From Lotus japonicus (lineage: Eukaryota; Streptophyta; Magnoliopsida; Fabales; Fabaceae): a stretch of DNA of 64,000 nt. A model generated the notes under the pieces. That model searched no databases, was not told where the DNA came from, and was given only the letters and a program-made list of their open reading frames with translations. The position numbers and the translations under genes were made by a program. Shown here piece by piece: positions 1-10,485 of the stretch. The stretch's first letter is position 1. Each line of letters begins with the position of its first letter. Where the stretch lies: assembly GCF_012489685.1 (NCBI RefSeq), contig NC_080046.1:59696195-59760194 (forward strand), in the 5' to 3' direction.

Positions 1-739
1 AACAGTTTCTGGGTTGATTTTTTGGTTTGGGTTTCTGGGCTTGGGTTCAATTTCTGGGTTTCTCACTAGATTAGGGGGAAAGGTTTTCTGGGTTCAAGAA
101 GATTGGAGATGGGGATCTTTTGAAGATGAAGATGAAGTGGAAGAGATGAATCCTTTTTGCTATTAGAATCAATCTAAGATTTATATGCTTCTCTTCTTGT
201 ATCATTGATGAGCAAGGTATATTACAATCATGATTAAAGGGAAGAACATTGCTGGCCACTATATCAATCTGTCGTTAATCTCACTCTGCATTGTTGGAGA
301 AACAAATTTTCTTTTTTGTTGTTTCATAAGATAAGGTCCATTAAGCATTTAGAAGACCAAAGTTTGATCATATCAATCTGGTTAAATTGCAGGTTTGGGA
401 GAATTTGGGGGAGAAGAGATGGTGATGGAGAAGAACGCTGAAGGAGAAATGAGAAATAAGGATGGATTCAGTCACGTGATTCTGGAAAATCAGAAATTAG
501 ATTGAATAAATTTAATAATTAGATTATCTCTCATAATTACCATTTTCTCTCCTAATTTGTGGCCAACTCATTTAAAAAATCCACGTGAGCAAAAAACGTT
601 AGTTTTTGGACGGAATTATGGTGGGGGACGAAAATTGTTAACGGAGACTAACGTCGGGGATGCGAAATGCTATTTTTAAAGTTTAGGGATCTTATTTGCA
701 CAATTATAAAATCTGGGGGACCAAAAGTGCTAATAAGCC
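1..739. mobile_element. Right end of a MULE-like DNA transposon (left end outside window)
   Basis: The last bases, read from the right edge inward, are GGCTTATTAGCACTTTTGG. This resembles the terminus of the complete element at 34928-35414 (GGCTAAAAAACACTTTTGG). The inward sequence also carries the usual 'agggatcttatttgcacaatt' type subterminal text. No coding capacity was recognised. The left terminus and any target duplication lie outside the window, so class and boundary are inferred. Confidence 0.5.
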
Positions 740-1675
740 TTTTATGTTTATGTTGTCGACAACAATAAAAACAGATCAAAATTTATTATACATATTAATA
801 ATATATTCTTTAATTTAGTTTTTTTTTTTATAAAAGAGATTTAAGGTGAGGAAATGATGTCCGGTGCGGTCCAAGAAAAGGGATAGTCAGCTGACCATAA
901 TACGTTTCATTTTCATGAGTCACAATCAAACTCTTAACCTCATGATTAAGAGATTAAGTTAACTACTATGTCACACCTTTTGGTTCCTAAAGGAATGAAT
1001 TTGTTACTACTATTTTTTTCGAAAACAAACTTATTAATATGTTTAAGGCTTGAGGGAACAAATTATGTAAATGTAATTTTTTAATAGATATAAATTTAAA
1101 TTTAAATGTTTGTTGTTCGAATATTAACAACTGTTGTAATTTGACCATATACATTTAGAAGCTGATCTCACCACAAACATCTATATATGTAACTCATATC
1201 ATTCCATGAAATCATGAATAATAACACATTGTTTATACTCTTATATTTTGAAACCAAAGTTACACTAAAAACACTTTTTGAAAACCAAATTAAATATTTA
1301 CTCAGTAACTAATTTAATTCTTCTCTTTTAAGTTAACCTAACTTAGTTGAATGACTTGTTGTAGATTAGTTCGATGATCCTTAAATTGAGACCAATTGAG
1401 ATTTGAGACCAAATCAAAGTTGAAGTGTTTAACCTGTCAACATCCAACTGACACTTGAAGTCTCGAACAATTTTCTAGTTTTTTTAGCTTAATTTTTTTG
1501 GGTAAACTGAAACAGGACAAAACCAGGCCCAAAGTGAATGCAAAGGGTAGTGGCCTAGTGGTGGGGTACATAAACGTGAGAACCCAAAGCAAACCATTTT
1601 TTTTTGTTGCTTGAGGCATTGCTTAAGAAAAAATAAACATGAACTAATCACACTAGTTGGTAAAGACTATTTTGG

Positions 1676-1929
1676 TCCCGTTTGGAAAATAAAGCTCAAT
1701 TAAACTCATAAACGCTTATTCATAAATTATTTTAAAAAATTTATTGAAATAAATTAAAAATAAGCTACTATATAAGCATAAGCTCTTTTTTCATAAGCTA
1801 TCCAGAGTAGCTTATGAAAATAAGCTGAAAACAACTTATGGTAGGCCTTAAACTGTTTGTAGAAGTTCTTCCAAACACATAAGCGCTTATGCTATCAGAT
1901 AAGTTCAAATAAGCTCTTTAAAACGGGGC
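1676..1929. mobile_element. Legume-type 'cttatg/cataag' MITE, copy 1
   Basis: The ends are inverted: left CCCGTTTGGAAAATAAAGCT, right the complement of a similar CCCCGTTTTAAAGAGCTTAT. The interior is full of 'cataagcgcttatg' palindromes. Two related copies lie in this window, at 39041-39321 (inside an intron) and at about 44593-44730 (partial). Boundaries are approximate and no clean target duplication was found. Superfamily (perhaps hAT) is a guess. Confidence 0.55.
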
Positions 1930-2362
1930 ATTTATTCTATGCTTACATATTAAATTTTGACCAGAAAAAAAACTACACATATGCCATGTTGTTAGTTGGC
2001 CTCACTAGACCTTCACATAATGCACTCTAAAAGAGCTTATAAAAAAAATGCACTCTAAAAGAAATCTTTTTTTTTTGGATTTAAGGCACATAAATATGTT
2101 TGCCAATAAAAAGAGGTGGTCAAATATTGAACCCCACATAACTCCAAATTGGAACAAATATTGTAGGAGTACTATTTATGATTAGCTAATTAGAACTATT
2201 TTATGTGCAGGCCTTAGCATGAAAATTTGAGAGTAACAAAGTTTGTGCCTCACAATGTTTTGAAAGTAACAAAGCTAGCTTGGGATTCTCAGTGTAATTA
2301 ATATCTTAGACTACAATGATTCAGCAATTAACCGGCTTAGTTGCTTTAATCATTTTTCTTTG

Positions 2363-2364
<2 letters not shown>

Positions 2365-2414
<50 letters not shown>
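2365..2414. repeat. (AT)n microsatellite, about 25 units
   Basis: An uninterrupted 50-bp AT dinucleotide run. The short 'YIYIYI' reading frame across it is an artefact of the repeat. Confidence 0.97.
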
Positions 2415-2417
<3 letters not shown>

Positions 2418-3322
2418 TAAATTTTATGTTGGCCGTAGAAAACCTGATACAACCTCCTTTATTCGGGGTTAAGACTAGTTATGCGAAAGACAACCAAGTT
2501 TTGCTTAGAACAAATAAAATAAATAAAATCTTTGTCTCATCTTACTACAGTTATTTTCTCTTAATTCTTATTATATTATTATTGACATATAGTTAACTGA
2601 TGAAACGTGACATGAGTTACAACTTACAACGGCTAGATCTATAGTATAATCCATTGATAGACACAGCACAAATTTTGTATTACGATAATATGATTAGTGC
2701 TTGGTGGTGCTGTAGTATGAATTTCACAACCTCATTTGTCTATTTCTGATCCAGGTCCAGTTGTGAGAGGAACCGGCCCCAGCTACAAACTAAGCTAAAG
2801 CACAGTGCAACTCTGGCCTTGTCTTATTCACTGGTTTTGGCCTAGTATGGTAATCACAACAATTCATTGATTCTTTTTCTTTGATGTAAATTCATTCGGA
2901 AAACTATAATAATCCTTTTAAAAGGTAATTTTTTTTTTTAGATTTGAATTTATGTAATCACCTTTATGAAGAAATAACTTGTTTACCGGCTACCAGATCA
3001 ACATCGTGTTAGGCATTGCCCTTTTTATAACATAACATAAATTTTGCAGATAAAACAACATTGTGCCAATAGGCTTGTAATAATCCATTCAACCTTAAAG
3101 CATGTGCAGTTCTACAATAAAAAAAAATGCAAAATCTCATGCTATAAAGCTTCCATTGTGTGCAAGTTTCAAGAAGAGATTGGACTCATTTTATAATCAA
3201 ATGTAAGCAGTTTTATCTTACTACACTTTTGCAAGCTGTAAAATCACATAACATCAAACTTACTATTGCTCCGAAGTTCGTCCTCTTTTGAACAATGGTA
3301 AAAAAAATGTGACAGATAGGCA

Positions 3323-3329
3323 TATATAA
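3323..3329 (+). promoter_or_regulatory. Candidate TATA box for the MIR160 primary transcript
   Basis: TATATAA lies on the strand of the MIR160 hairpin about 790 bp upstream of it, and about 430 bp before a good splice donor. A start near 3355 would give a transcript whose first exon ends at 3755. This is inferred from position only; other TATA-like words exist in this AT-rich DNA. Confidence 0.35.
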
Positions 3330-3354
3330 TACCCAATTTTACATGTAACTTAAG

Positions 3355-4091
3355 AAAGATGAAAAATGTGATGAGAAGTTTGAAACTGATTGAGTTTTGT
3401 TTGTGGGGTGGGGAAGAAGGTTCACCTTTTCCAAGGGAAGAAAATCCAAAAAGGAGTACCTGTAAATCTCAGGCAGCTTTGGCTTTATTTGATGGAACTA
3501 TTTGCTACAAATTGAAGCCTCTTGGCTGCCGCCTTTGCCAATTTTCTCCTCTTCTTTCATTCATGGATTTTCTCTTGTCTCTCCTCTCACTTCTATCTGC
3601 ATCAACACCTCCTTAAATCCCCCAGAGCTTTGTGTATTGGTTCTAAAGGCAAAGAGACTCATTTGAAGCTCTTTGAAGTCATATTGGAGAATTAAGCAAA
3701 AGAAACAGAATCCCCTTCCTTGGTCTCATCTTATCTGTCTATCTGATAAATTATGGTATGTAGCTCTTGAATTGTGTATTGCTAATACTTAATAATCTTT
3801 GTCAATCTTAGTGTGTTTGGAAATCTGATAGGTTTCCACTTGGGGGAGAAGTGATTATGAGAGAATGTATCAAGAGTATCTTTTTGAGATAAGGGATTCC
3901 GGGAGGATTAAAAACAGATCCAAATATGCAAATAGATAGTTTTTCCTAGTGCATGTGTGTGTTTATGTCTACAACCATTGTGTTTTTTGGAATTGGATAT
4001 GTGAATGAAGGTAACTTACAATTTACTTCATTGTTTTGATGGTGCAGATTTTGACTAAGCTCAAATATTATGGTGGGGAGTGCTACCTACT
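3355..4091 (+). other. MIR160: Probable 5' part of pri-miR160 with one intron
   Basis: The stretch is richer in GC than the spacer around it. A donor at 3756 (ATG|GTATGT) and an acceptor ending at 4047 (GGTGCAG|A) define a 292-bp intron just before the hairpin. The 85-codon frame at 3359-3616 looks like no known protein and is treated as leader sequence. Introns upstream of MIR hairpins are common in plants, but the splicing here is predicted from consensus only. Confidence 0.4.
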
Positions 4092-4216
4092 TTGATCATC
4101 TGAATTGATGTGCTTGCCTGGCTCCCTGAATGCCACCTAAGAAGCTTGTCAAAAGAATGGCAACCTTTTTACATGGCGTGAGGGGAGCCACGCAGGCTGC
4201 TCAATATATCAGACAT
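4092..4216 (+). ncRNA. MIR160: microRNA160 precursor hairpin
   Basis: The miRNA occupies 4115-4135 and matches the miR160 family sequence (begins TGCCTGGCTCCCTG), with A instead of the usual T at position 15, a variant I recall from other plant miR160 members. The facing arm at about 4174-4199 pairs with it; the expected star with 2-nt overhangs is 4176-4196 (GCGTGAGGGGAGCCACGCAG followed by G). Mismatches are limited to miRNA positions 4, 14 and 15, plus some G-U pairs. The loop is 4136-4173, and the lower stem continues through a TCTGA/TCAGA pairing. In plants miR160 guides cleavage of ARF10/16/17 auxin response factor mRNAs. Position-15 variation should be tolerated by these targets. Confidence 0.93.
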
Positions 4217-4613
4217 GCTAACACTCATCAAATTATGAATATCATATCATATATTCTTATCTATTCTTTTTTGTTTCCCTTTTCATTTCTTTATTTTTAT
4301 CTCACATCAGAAGCTGATAATCTGCTTATGCAGGTTTCACAATAACATTTAAACATTCTTTTCTCTGTCCATGCTTCAGTTTTGATGATGCTTATTTCAG
4401 GGATCAATTAGTATAAATGTTTGGTAAACATTGCATTGCACCATGTTTCAAATGTTCAGGTATCATTTACATGTCATTCCCTCTATATTGCTCCTTTGAA
4501 GTTACAAGTTAATATACCACCTTTGAATCTAGTTTGAGTGTAACTCCTATCTAATACAAGTTAATCTCCACTGTGTGTATTGAAGGGTCATAAATAGGTG
4601 AAGCCTATTGATT

Positions 4614-4926
4614 TTACAAATAAAACTTGCAAGTCCTAACTTGTAGAATCAAAGCCAAGACAGTTCCAAGGAAGCAAAGGAGCCCCAGATGATAAATGTG
4701 GAACTGTAGCACTCCATGCCCATGCATTTCCCATGTTCATTCCCTTCCTTATTGTAAAGAACTGCAGCAGAGTAGCCAAACACAAGGGAACCAAATGGGA
4801 TGTTGGCCACCACCACATTATGGTTCACTGTCCCAAATAGCTCCGTTGTTGTGGAAACAGATATGGAAGTGATTGCTCCAGTGCACACTCCAATCACTGC
4901 TGCAGTGCTTGTGTAAAGGGCAATGT
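4614..4926 (-). pseudogene. NFD4-like (nodulin-like MFS) transporter fragment
   Basis: Minus-strand translation gives a stretch reading ALYTSTAAVIGVCTGAITSI, then STTTELFG, VNHNVVVANIP and LYNKEGN. These match the C-terminal third of NUCLEAR FUSION DEFECTIVE 4-like membrane proteins (nodulin-like/MFS family). A few residues expected before VNHN are missing. A one-base loss near 4674 shifts the frame, after which the second frame continues with a family-like tail ending in RTCKFYL and a stop at 4614-4616. No upstream exons were found, so this is a truncated, frameshifted relic rather than a gene. Confidence 0.75.
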
Positions 4927-5314
4927 CTGTTTAGTTAATAAGAAGAATCCATTGACAGTGGTTGACCTAACAGTGGTTGATATCATTTGTTTGTTTGATT
5001 TGGTTTGTCATATCTTTGTGTTGGTACCATCATCTGTTTGTGTCAACTGTCATGGAATTAATTAGACAGAATAAAATTGACAAAATGCTCAAGTCACTAT
5101 TAGAATGCTATTCTTGAATCTCTGGTTCACTACTTCAAGACTCTAAGCTTGGTCTTTCCCATGATTTTCAGCTTAACTGTTATGTGTTTAATTGTACCTA
5201 TATGTTAGGGTTGGATGTTCAAGGCCATATTTAATCTACTGTCATGATTTGAGAATATTATATTGTCTTTTCTTTTTGGTGTTCCGAAAAAATAACGAAA
5301 CAACAATAGATAAA

Positions 5315-5468
5315 TTAAGGCACGCCTAGGCTATCCTTGAGGAGGAGATACTCAAAGCTCCGGAGGAGGAGAAAGCACTTCCCTAACTCAGGAGAAAGGG
5401 AGATAGCCCTCTAACTTGCAATCCAATCCGCTGCTGAATTACCCTCACGATAAATCCAATCTGTTGCT
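5315..5468 (-). mobile_element. LINE RNase H-like (RVT_3) tail fragment
   Basis: Minus-strand frame reads DWIYREGNSAADWIA and then a leucine-rich tail. The REGN-x-x-AD core is typical of the RNase H-like domain at the end of plant non-LTR retrotransposon ORF2. One in-frame TAG interrupts it and nothing else of the element was recognised, so it is a dead 3' fragment. Confidence 0.6.
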
Positions 5469-6077
5469 GGAACTGGAGGAAAATATTGTTTCTAATCATC
5501 TTTTAATTCAATTTTGATCACTTATCTAACTTTATTTCAATTTCGTGGTCTAATCATTTTGTTAATTTGTTTTCCTCTTCTAAAGTTTCTTTGAAATGAG
5601 AAGTCGAGGGTAGTTTTTGTCCAAGAAAAAAAGTGTTAAGTGTTAATTTACTCCTTTACAAAATCAAATGGGAGTAAAATAGCAAATCCCTTTACAAATA
5701 TATCCAAAATAAAGTTACCTCACCTAGAAATAGACATGAACCTTTCAAAAAAATAAATAGACACACAAGTGAATTAATTATTAAGTAGCTTGAAAGAAGA
5801 AACAACTAACACAAAAGATCACCTCAAATTTATTTTTATTGTAATTTGTTCTCTCAATATTCATTTACTGTCTTTTTTTTCTGGTCATCAATTCATTGTC
5901 TAGACCCAACCATGCAGGGAGTGCCAGTTGCACTGAGGCCCAGTCTCCATAAGAGCCAGAAAGGAATACACTAACCCATATATATATCTATATATATCTA
6001 TTGACCAAAAAAGCCCAATATATTTGACCAAAAAAACGAATATATGAAATATGAAATTAACATAAAAAGAGAGGAAG

Positions 6078-6101
6078 CGCTAGAAGGAGGGGTCGAACCT
6101 C

Positions 6102-6134
<33 letters not shown>

Positions 6135-6151
6135 AACTGAGCTATTCCAGC
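6078..6151 (-). tRNA. trnN-GUU: tRNA-Asn (anticodon GTT)
   Basis: The minus strand folds as a full cloverleaf. Acceptor arm GCTGGAA pairs with TTCTAGC (one G-T), with discriminator G. The D arm holds GCTC/GAGC, the anticodon loop is CTGTTAA within TGTGG/CCACA, and the T arm is GGAGG-TTCGACC-CCTCC. Box A (TAGCTCAGTTGG) and box B (GGTTCGACCCC) are intact. There is no intron, and a T5 run just downstream on the minus strand (6064-6068) can end Pol III transcription. It appears functional. Confidence 0.97.
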
Positions 6152-6406
6152 ACGTTGAACATTGTCGCTATTATTTTGTTCAAGTAGCATTGACTTAGGA
6201 ACCTTTTCTCTTGAATTAGCTATTCTGCTATGTTGTGAAGGGCAGTTTAATTTTCATATACAGTTAATATAAAAGGTTTAAAAGAATAATATAATAATGA
6301 ACTGATATAGTATTACTGTATTACTTAACATATTAAATGATATTCATCAGATTTATTAGAAATATATGAATCACACTTAGTGATTAGGAATAGTTAGTTG
6401 ATAGTT

Positions 6407-6572
6407 TGTTAGAAGTGAAATAGTTAGTTAGGAAGTTGTGCTATAAATAGCATACTCATTGTATTTTTCCACTTATTAATTTTCATAATGAATGAATATT
6501 GGAATCAATTTTCCTATTCTTCTTTTTGCTATGTTTGGGATCCCATTGAAGAAATCCATGTGATTTCTAACA
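6407..6572 (+). mobile_element. Candidate short solo LTR (Ty1/copia type)
   Basis: The segment begins TGTTAG and ends CTAACA, an LTR-type inverted terminus. It contains TATAAATAG about 50 bp in, followed by a pyrimidine-rich region, as in plant copia LTRs. The 5-bp flanks (TAGTT, AGATT) do not form a convincing target duplication, so the boundary or class could be wrong. Confidence 0.5.
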
Positions 6573-7048
6573 AGATTTTAGAAAGTGTTAGCCTCGCTAA
6601 ATAATGTATGAAATTATCGTTAAATTATAAATATAGATTTTTTAACAATGATACACTAAAATTAAATTGTATAATACTGAATAGGTGTTAGTCGTAGTGG
6701 TAAAAAGTGGTTGTTTGAAGCTCTTAGTCGAAAAAGAAGAGATTATTTATAGTTTTTACTTGACTTTGCGTCAACCATATAGTTCTTTCTTGCTATCACC
6801 ATAATTTATTTTCTTTTTATTCGAACAAAAATTTGAGTGAGTTTGCCTCCACCATAGATTAGAGAATGTCTTATAAATCATCCACCAATACAACTCTCAC
6901 ATTAACAATTCGAAATGAACATACTACCTTCTAAAGAGAAGTGGTATGTCCATACTAATCGGATACCACCGACACATCTTGATAGAGGAAATTGTTTCCC
7001 GGGGATAAATAATTTGGCCCACGAGAGGCCGAATCACTATTATGCCAT
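6573..7048. other. Spacer without recognised gene
   Basis: AT-rich to 6900, then more balanced in composition. A weak SINE-like stretch occurs near 6680-6740 (tRNA-like 'gtcgtagtggtaaa'). The 60-codon frame at 6915 continues into the minisatellite and is not taken as a gene. Confidence 0.5.
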
Positions 7049-7436
7049 CCGACTCATATTCTCGTTGTTAAGACATAATGCATGTCATCCTACTTAAGAT
7101 CTTGTGATTGAGAGTCTGAAACATAATGTGGAGCATCTAACCTGCAGTCTCATGACTAAGACATAATGTGTATCAACCGACTGATGATCTTGTGGCCCAA
7201 ACAAAATATGTGTCACCTATATGATCTTGGGACTTAGTGTGGAGCACTCGACCTATGGTCTCATGACCTGGACACAATGTGTCATCAAACCCATGATCTC
7301 CCGACCAAGACATAGTATGGAGCACCCGACCAATGGTCTCGTGACTGAAACATAATATGTGTCGTCAGACTTGTGGCCTAGACATCAGTATGTCGTTCGA
7401 TCGTATTCTCATGACTGAGACACTACGTGTTATACA
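7049..7436. repeat. Degenerate minisatellite, about 39-bp unit, about 10 copies
   Basis: Successive units share the pattern 'cgacctatggtctcatgac' followed by '(t)gagacataatgtgtatcacc', with frequent substitutions and a few shortened copies. Period is about 38-40 bp. It sits inside a longer transposon-like tract (about 6900-8437), so it may be an internal tandem array of a decayed LTR element. Confidence 0.7.
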
Positions 7437-8234
7437 TTAATCCACAAATTTTGTGGTCACAACGATCAGAGCAAGTTTTGTCTGATACATTCCCTCGACT
7501 CTCCATACACCTGACCAACAACACTGACCGATCATGTTGGAAATTCCGCACTCAAGATAACATAAAATAAATCACTCCCGCCCGTGCACGGAAACTAGCA
7601 AGGCACCCATCACCCAGCCGATGTGGAGCTCGACAACTGAATACCTTATTTAACTGACATATGGACAAGTGGCCCTAACGCTTCTTAGCCAACGCATACC
7701 CTTCATTCATGTACGGAAACTCACAAATCAACACTTGGTGGAGAATTCTATGAAAGACATCAAGAAAATTAGATAATAAACATATTTCAATTTACTTATC
7801 TCCCAAATCATCATCATTCCCCACGCTAGGCACGTAACCTGGGGAAGAAGAGTAAAGGTAGAAGACCATCCACATTTCATCATTTGACTGATAGAACAGC
7901 ACCTTCAGGCCATCCAAGGGTCAACCTCAACGCACGCCGAACCTTTGACCATTGGTGGTGTTGACGTTATACCTCAACTCCTCTGATCTTGTACCTAAAT
8001 AAGGAACCACGCGAAAAAACTGTAGGGGATTCAAGCACCTCGATTGCACGAAGTAGTAGAGCGAGAAATCACAGATAAAACACACAACATCTTTGGTCAC
8101 GCAATTCGGCAAAATTGCCTACCTCTGCGGCTATAGTGTAGCTATAGCTCCTTTGTATTACTTGTGGCATGAAGCATGTGGTACCAAGTACAACTTTTAG
8201 GGAGGACCATGGGTGATGTGGTTGAATGACTCAC
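7437..8234. other. Decayed LTR-element-like interior
   Basis: The composition is more GC-rich than the flanking spacer, with no intact frame and no domain I recognise. It leads directly into a polypurine tract and an LTR, so it is probably the degenerate interior of that element. Confidence 0.4.
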
Positions 8235-8437
8235 ACTTGAGGGGGAGATTGTTGGAATCAAGTGTTGGAGTCAAGTCCCACATCGGAGAAGTCAAGGTGA
8301 GAGGGAGAGTTTATAAGAGATGTAACCCATAAACCTAATGCCTTAAGGTTTTGGGTTAAGATGTGGTGTCCAAGATCTCCTTGGTATGTCTCCTCTCAAC
8401 CTTGGCCCATGGGTCCTCGCCGTGACTCTCCCCAACA
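8235..8437 (+). mobile_element. Polypurine tract plus 3' LTR (188 bp) of a decayed LTR element
   Basis: A purine run (TTGAGGGGGAGA, ending by 8248) precedes an LTR at 8250-8437 with perfect TGTTGG...CCAACA ends. The LTR contains the 'AAGTCCCACATCGG' word common in short plant LTRs. The flanks GAGAT and AAAAC are not a duplication, which fits a 3' LTR of a longer element rather than a solo LTR. A related LTR lies in the NRPD4-like gene at 41397-41594; both share 'CCTAATGCCTTAAGGTTTTG'. Confidence 0.75.
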
Positions 8438-8940
8438 AAAACGTAGTAAGCAATCTATCTATCCTTATACTCTCTCCTCTACCAAAATTAACTTGGACGT
8501 TAGAGTGTTTTTACCAGTATTACTCGGAGGGTCCAAGGCACAGAGAGGAGGAGAACCCAAAATCAGACCACGATCAAGAGGAACACACAGCCAAAACATT
8601 CATCGGCTCTCGAATTGGTTGGTTAGATTTGTCTGATCAGTTACCAATAATTGAGTTTGAGTGAACATGTGTTCACATTGGCAGTATAATTTCTTCGAAC
8701 ATGGGGAGTTAATGGAAAAACCTGTACACCTAACAATTCTCGTACGCGTTTCTCTGGACACGCGCAACACGAACAAACCAGCGCCACGTAACCAACTCTC
8801 GGAAACTTCTGGTTTCATTTCATGTGAAAGAGATGCATGGCTTCAACCTTTATGTCAAAGTTTCTGTCTTATTTAATCTTATTTTCTTTAACTTTGTCTC
8901 TTCACAGTAGACGACTTGACTTGAGTTTTCTCCCAAATCT
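8438..8940. other. Upstream region of the HMA gene
   Basis: Contains no gene that I recognise; the overlapping short frames on both strands have no family likeness. Around 8800 there is one heat-shock-element half pair (GAAACTTC). Whether this region is promoter or LTR-derived sequence cannot be told. Confidence 0.4.
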
Positions 8941-8953
8941 CATGCATATAAAT
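8941..8953 (+). promoter_or_regulatory. RY motif overlapping TATA box of the HMA gene
   Basis: CATGCAT (an RY-type motif) runs into TATAAAT, 78 bp before the predicted start codon. The spacing suits a TATA box with a short leader of about 45-50 nt. The RY motif suggests but does not prove seed or B3-factor control. Confidence 0.5.
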
Positions 8954-9030
8954 GCCAATAACTTCACTGTCTTCAGCATATTGGATCTTGGCTCTAAGAT
9001 AACCAAACCACGAATTTAACCTTCGAAAAC

Positions 9031-10485
9031 ATGAAGGTAGATATACTTTAACTTGCTTGCAATATGTAATCGCTTTTTTTTTTTTTGGGATATGTATAAT
9101 TTTCTGACCCTTAATTTTGAATTTGCTTGTGTTTTTGCAGCAAAAAATTGTGATGAAGGTGAATATGTATTGCCAGAAATGCCGAACCAAGGCTCTAAAG
9201 GTTGTTGCTGGAGCAAACGGTTTGTCACTCAACACCCCACATCCTCTAGCTTTCTTTATGTTTATACATCAATGATACACTACTTCTCATATTATAACTA
9301 CTTCTCATATCCTTTGTATTTAGGTTGCACCCTTGTGCTATTTAAATACAATTGCTTGGCTTATCAAAAAAAAAAAATCAATGATACACAAATATTCAAA
9401 CAATGTTAACCACTTTTGGACATCTTACTTTTGTGGTAATTCTTTACTACCAGTATACTTTATAGTGGTTAAAAACCCATAAAAGTGAATACCTAGTAGT
9501 GGTTTGCACAGTAGGTGTTCATGAATTTTTTTGCTTAACATATGATGGAAAATCATGTTAAGGTAAAGTTAATATTGCTATGAATATAACAAGTTCTCTT
9601 AACTTTTGCAACTATCCGATCCACTGTGATTTTGATTTCACTCTATTTTTTCCACCTTGTATTCAAATATGTACATAATAACATTTTTTATGTCAGACTT
9701 CATTGTTTGGATCAAGATTCTTTTTTAAGTTCTTAATGATGTCTCATTTTTTATTTCAACCAATGAAATTGTGACGTATCAATTAAAAAATACATGGATA
9801 TCAAATTTATAAGAATGATGTTCATTTGACGTGACAATACTTTATCGAATAAACCAAAAATAGACATTACTTATTTGAAGACCCATAATCTTAATCTTCA
9901 CTCTTGTGGCCAAAGAGGGTGCATGAATATATTTTATACATCACATGGACAAATAATCACTAGAATATATTGTAAACAAGATGTTTTATCTAATATGAGT
10001 GTAGTCATTTACTTTATATAATGCTTATGCTAACACTTTTTTATACCAAATGTATGACTTCTTACTAATTATTTATTTATTTTTATTTCTTATCGTCTAC
10101 ACAATTTTGATCATTTTTTCCCTCTCAATTGTAGAGCCTAGTTTGTTCTGCATGTAGTAATGGGGTTAATCTGCTCTGGATTATGTGTCACCAATAATCT
10201 AAACACGCAATCACATAATTAGCTTTTCTCTTAAAATTGATTTTTTTCGATATGACATGTTTCCAAACATGGACTAAGAAATGGGAACAATATACTTGAT
10301 TATCTTAAGAAATTAATTTTGAAACAAATGCTGCAGGTGTAAGTTTTGTGGGGCTAGAAGGAGAAGATAAAAACAACTTGGTGGTGATTGGAGATGGCAT
10401 GGATGCTGCTAAGTTAACGAATTGTTTGAGGAAAAAGGTTGGACAAACTGATATCATAAGCTTAGCCGAGGTTAAAGCCAATTAA
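9031..10485 (+). CDS. Small heavy-metal-associated (HMA) domain protein, 3 exons
   Basis: Exons are 9031-9036, 9141-9219 and 10337-10485, joined in frame across GT-AG introns to give 77 residues. The product is a single HMA fold: beta strand KIVMKVNM, then the metal-binding loop with C-x-x-C (CQKC, residues 13-16), a helix, VSFVGLEG, NLVVIGDGMD and a last helix to QTDIISLAEVKAN. It probably binds Cu or Zn in the cytosol as a chaperone or detoxification protein. It ends without a CaaX box, so it is not an isoprenylated HIPP, but belongs with the short HMA proteins near that family. Some HMA proteins are effector targets or integrated decoys of NLRs. The first coding exon is only six bases (Met-Lys); this agrees with the family layout but rests on splice consensus. 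A start upstream is unlikely because of the TATA box at 8947. Confidence 0.85.

Larger units (their letters stand above)
740..3322. other. Intergenic, repeat-rich; no gene seen
   Basis: AT-rich spacer. It holds an antisense SINE-like fragment around 880-985 (tRNA-like box text followed, on the minus strand, by a degenerate box B), a hairpin-rich MITE (1676-1929) and an AT microsatellite (2365-2414). No ORF here resembles a protein I recognise. Confidence 0.6.

Noticed and set aside
2360..2596. 78-codon ORF with a YIYIYI run
   Set aside because: Created by the AT microsatellite.
7049..7436. Considered as a CRISPR-like or regulated array
   Set aside because: Plant DNA; units are degenerate and directly adjoining with no unique spacers.
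8361..8876. Cluster of overlapping ORFs on both strands
   Set aside because: They begin inside the LTR and have no family likeness; overlap on both strands suggests chance.
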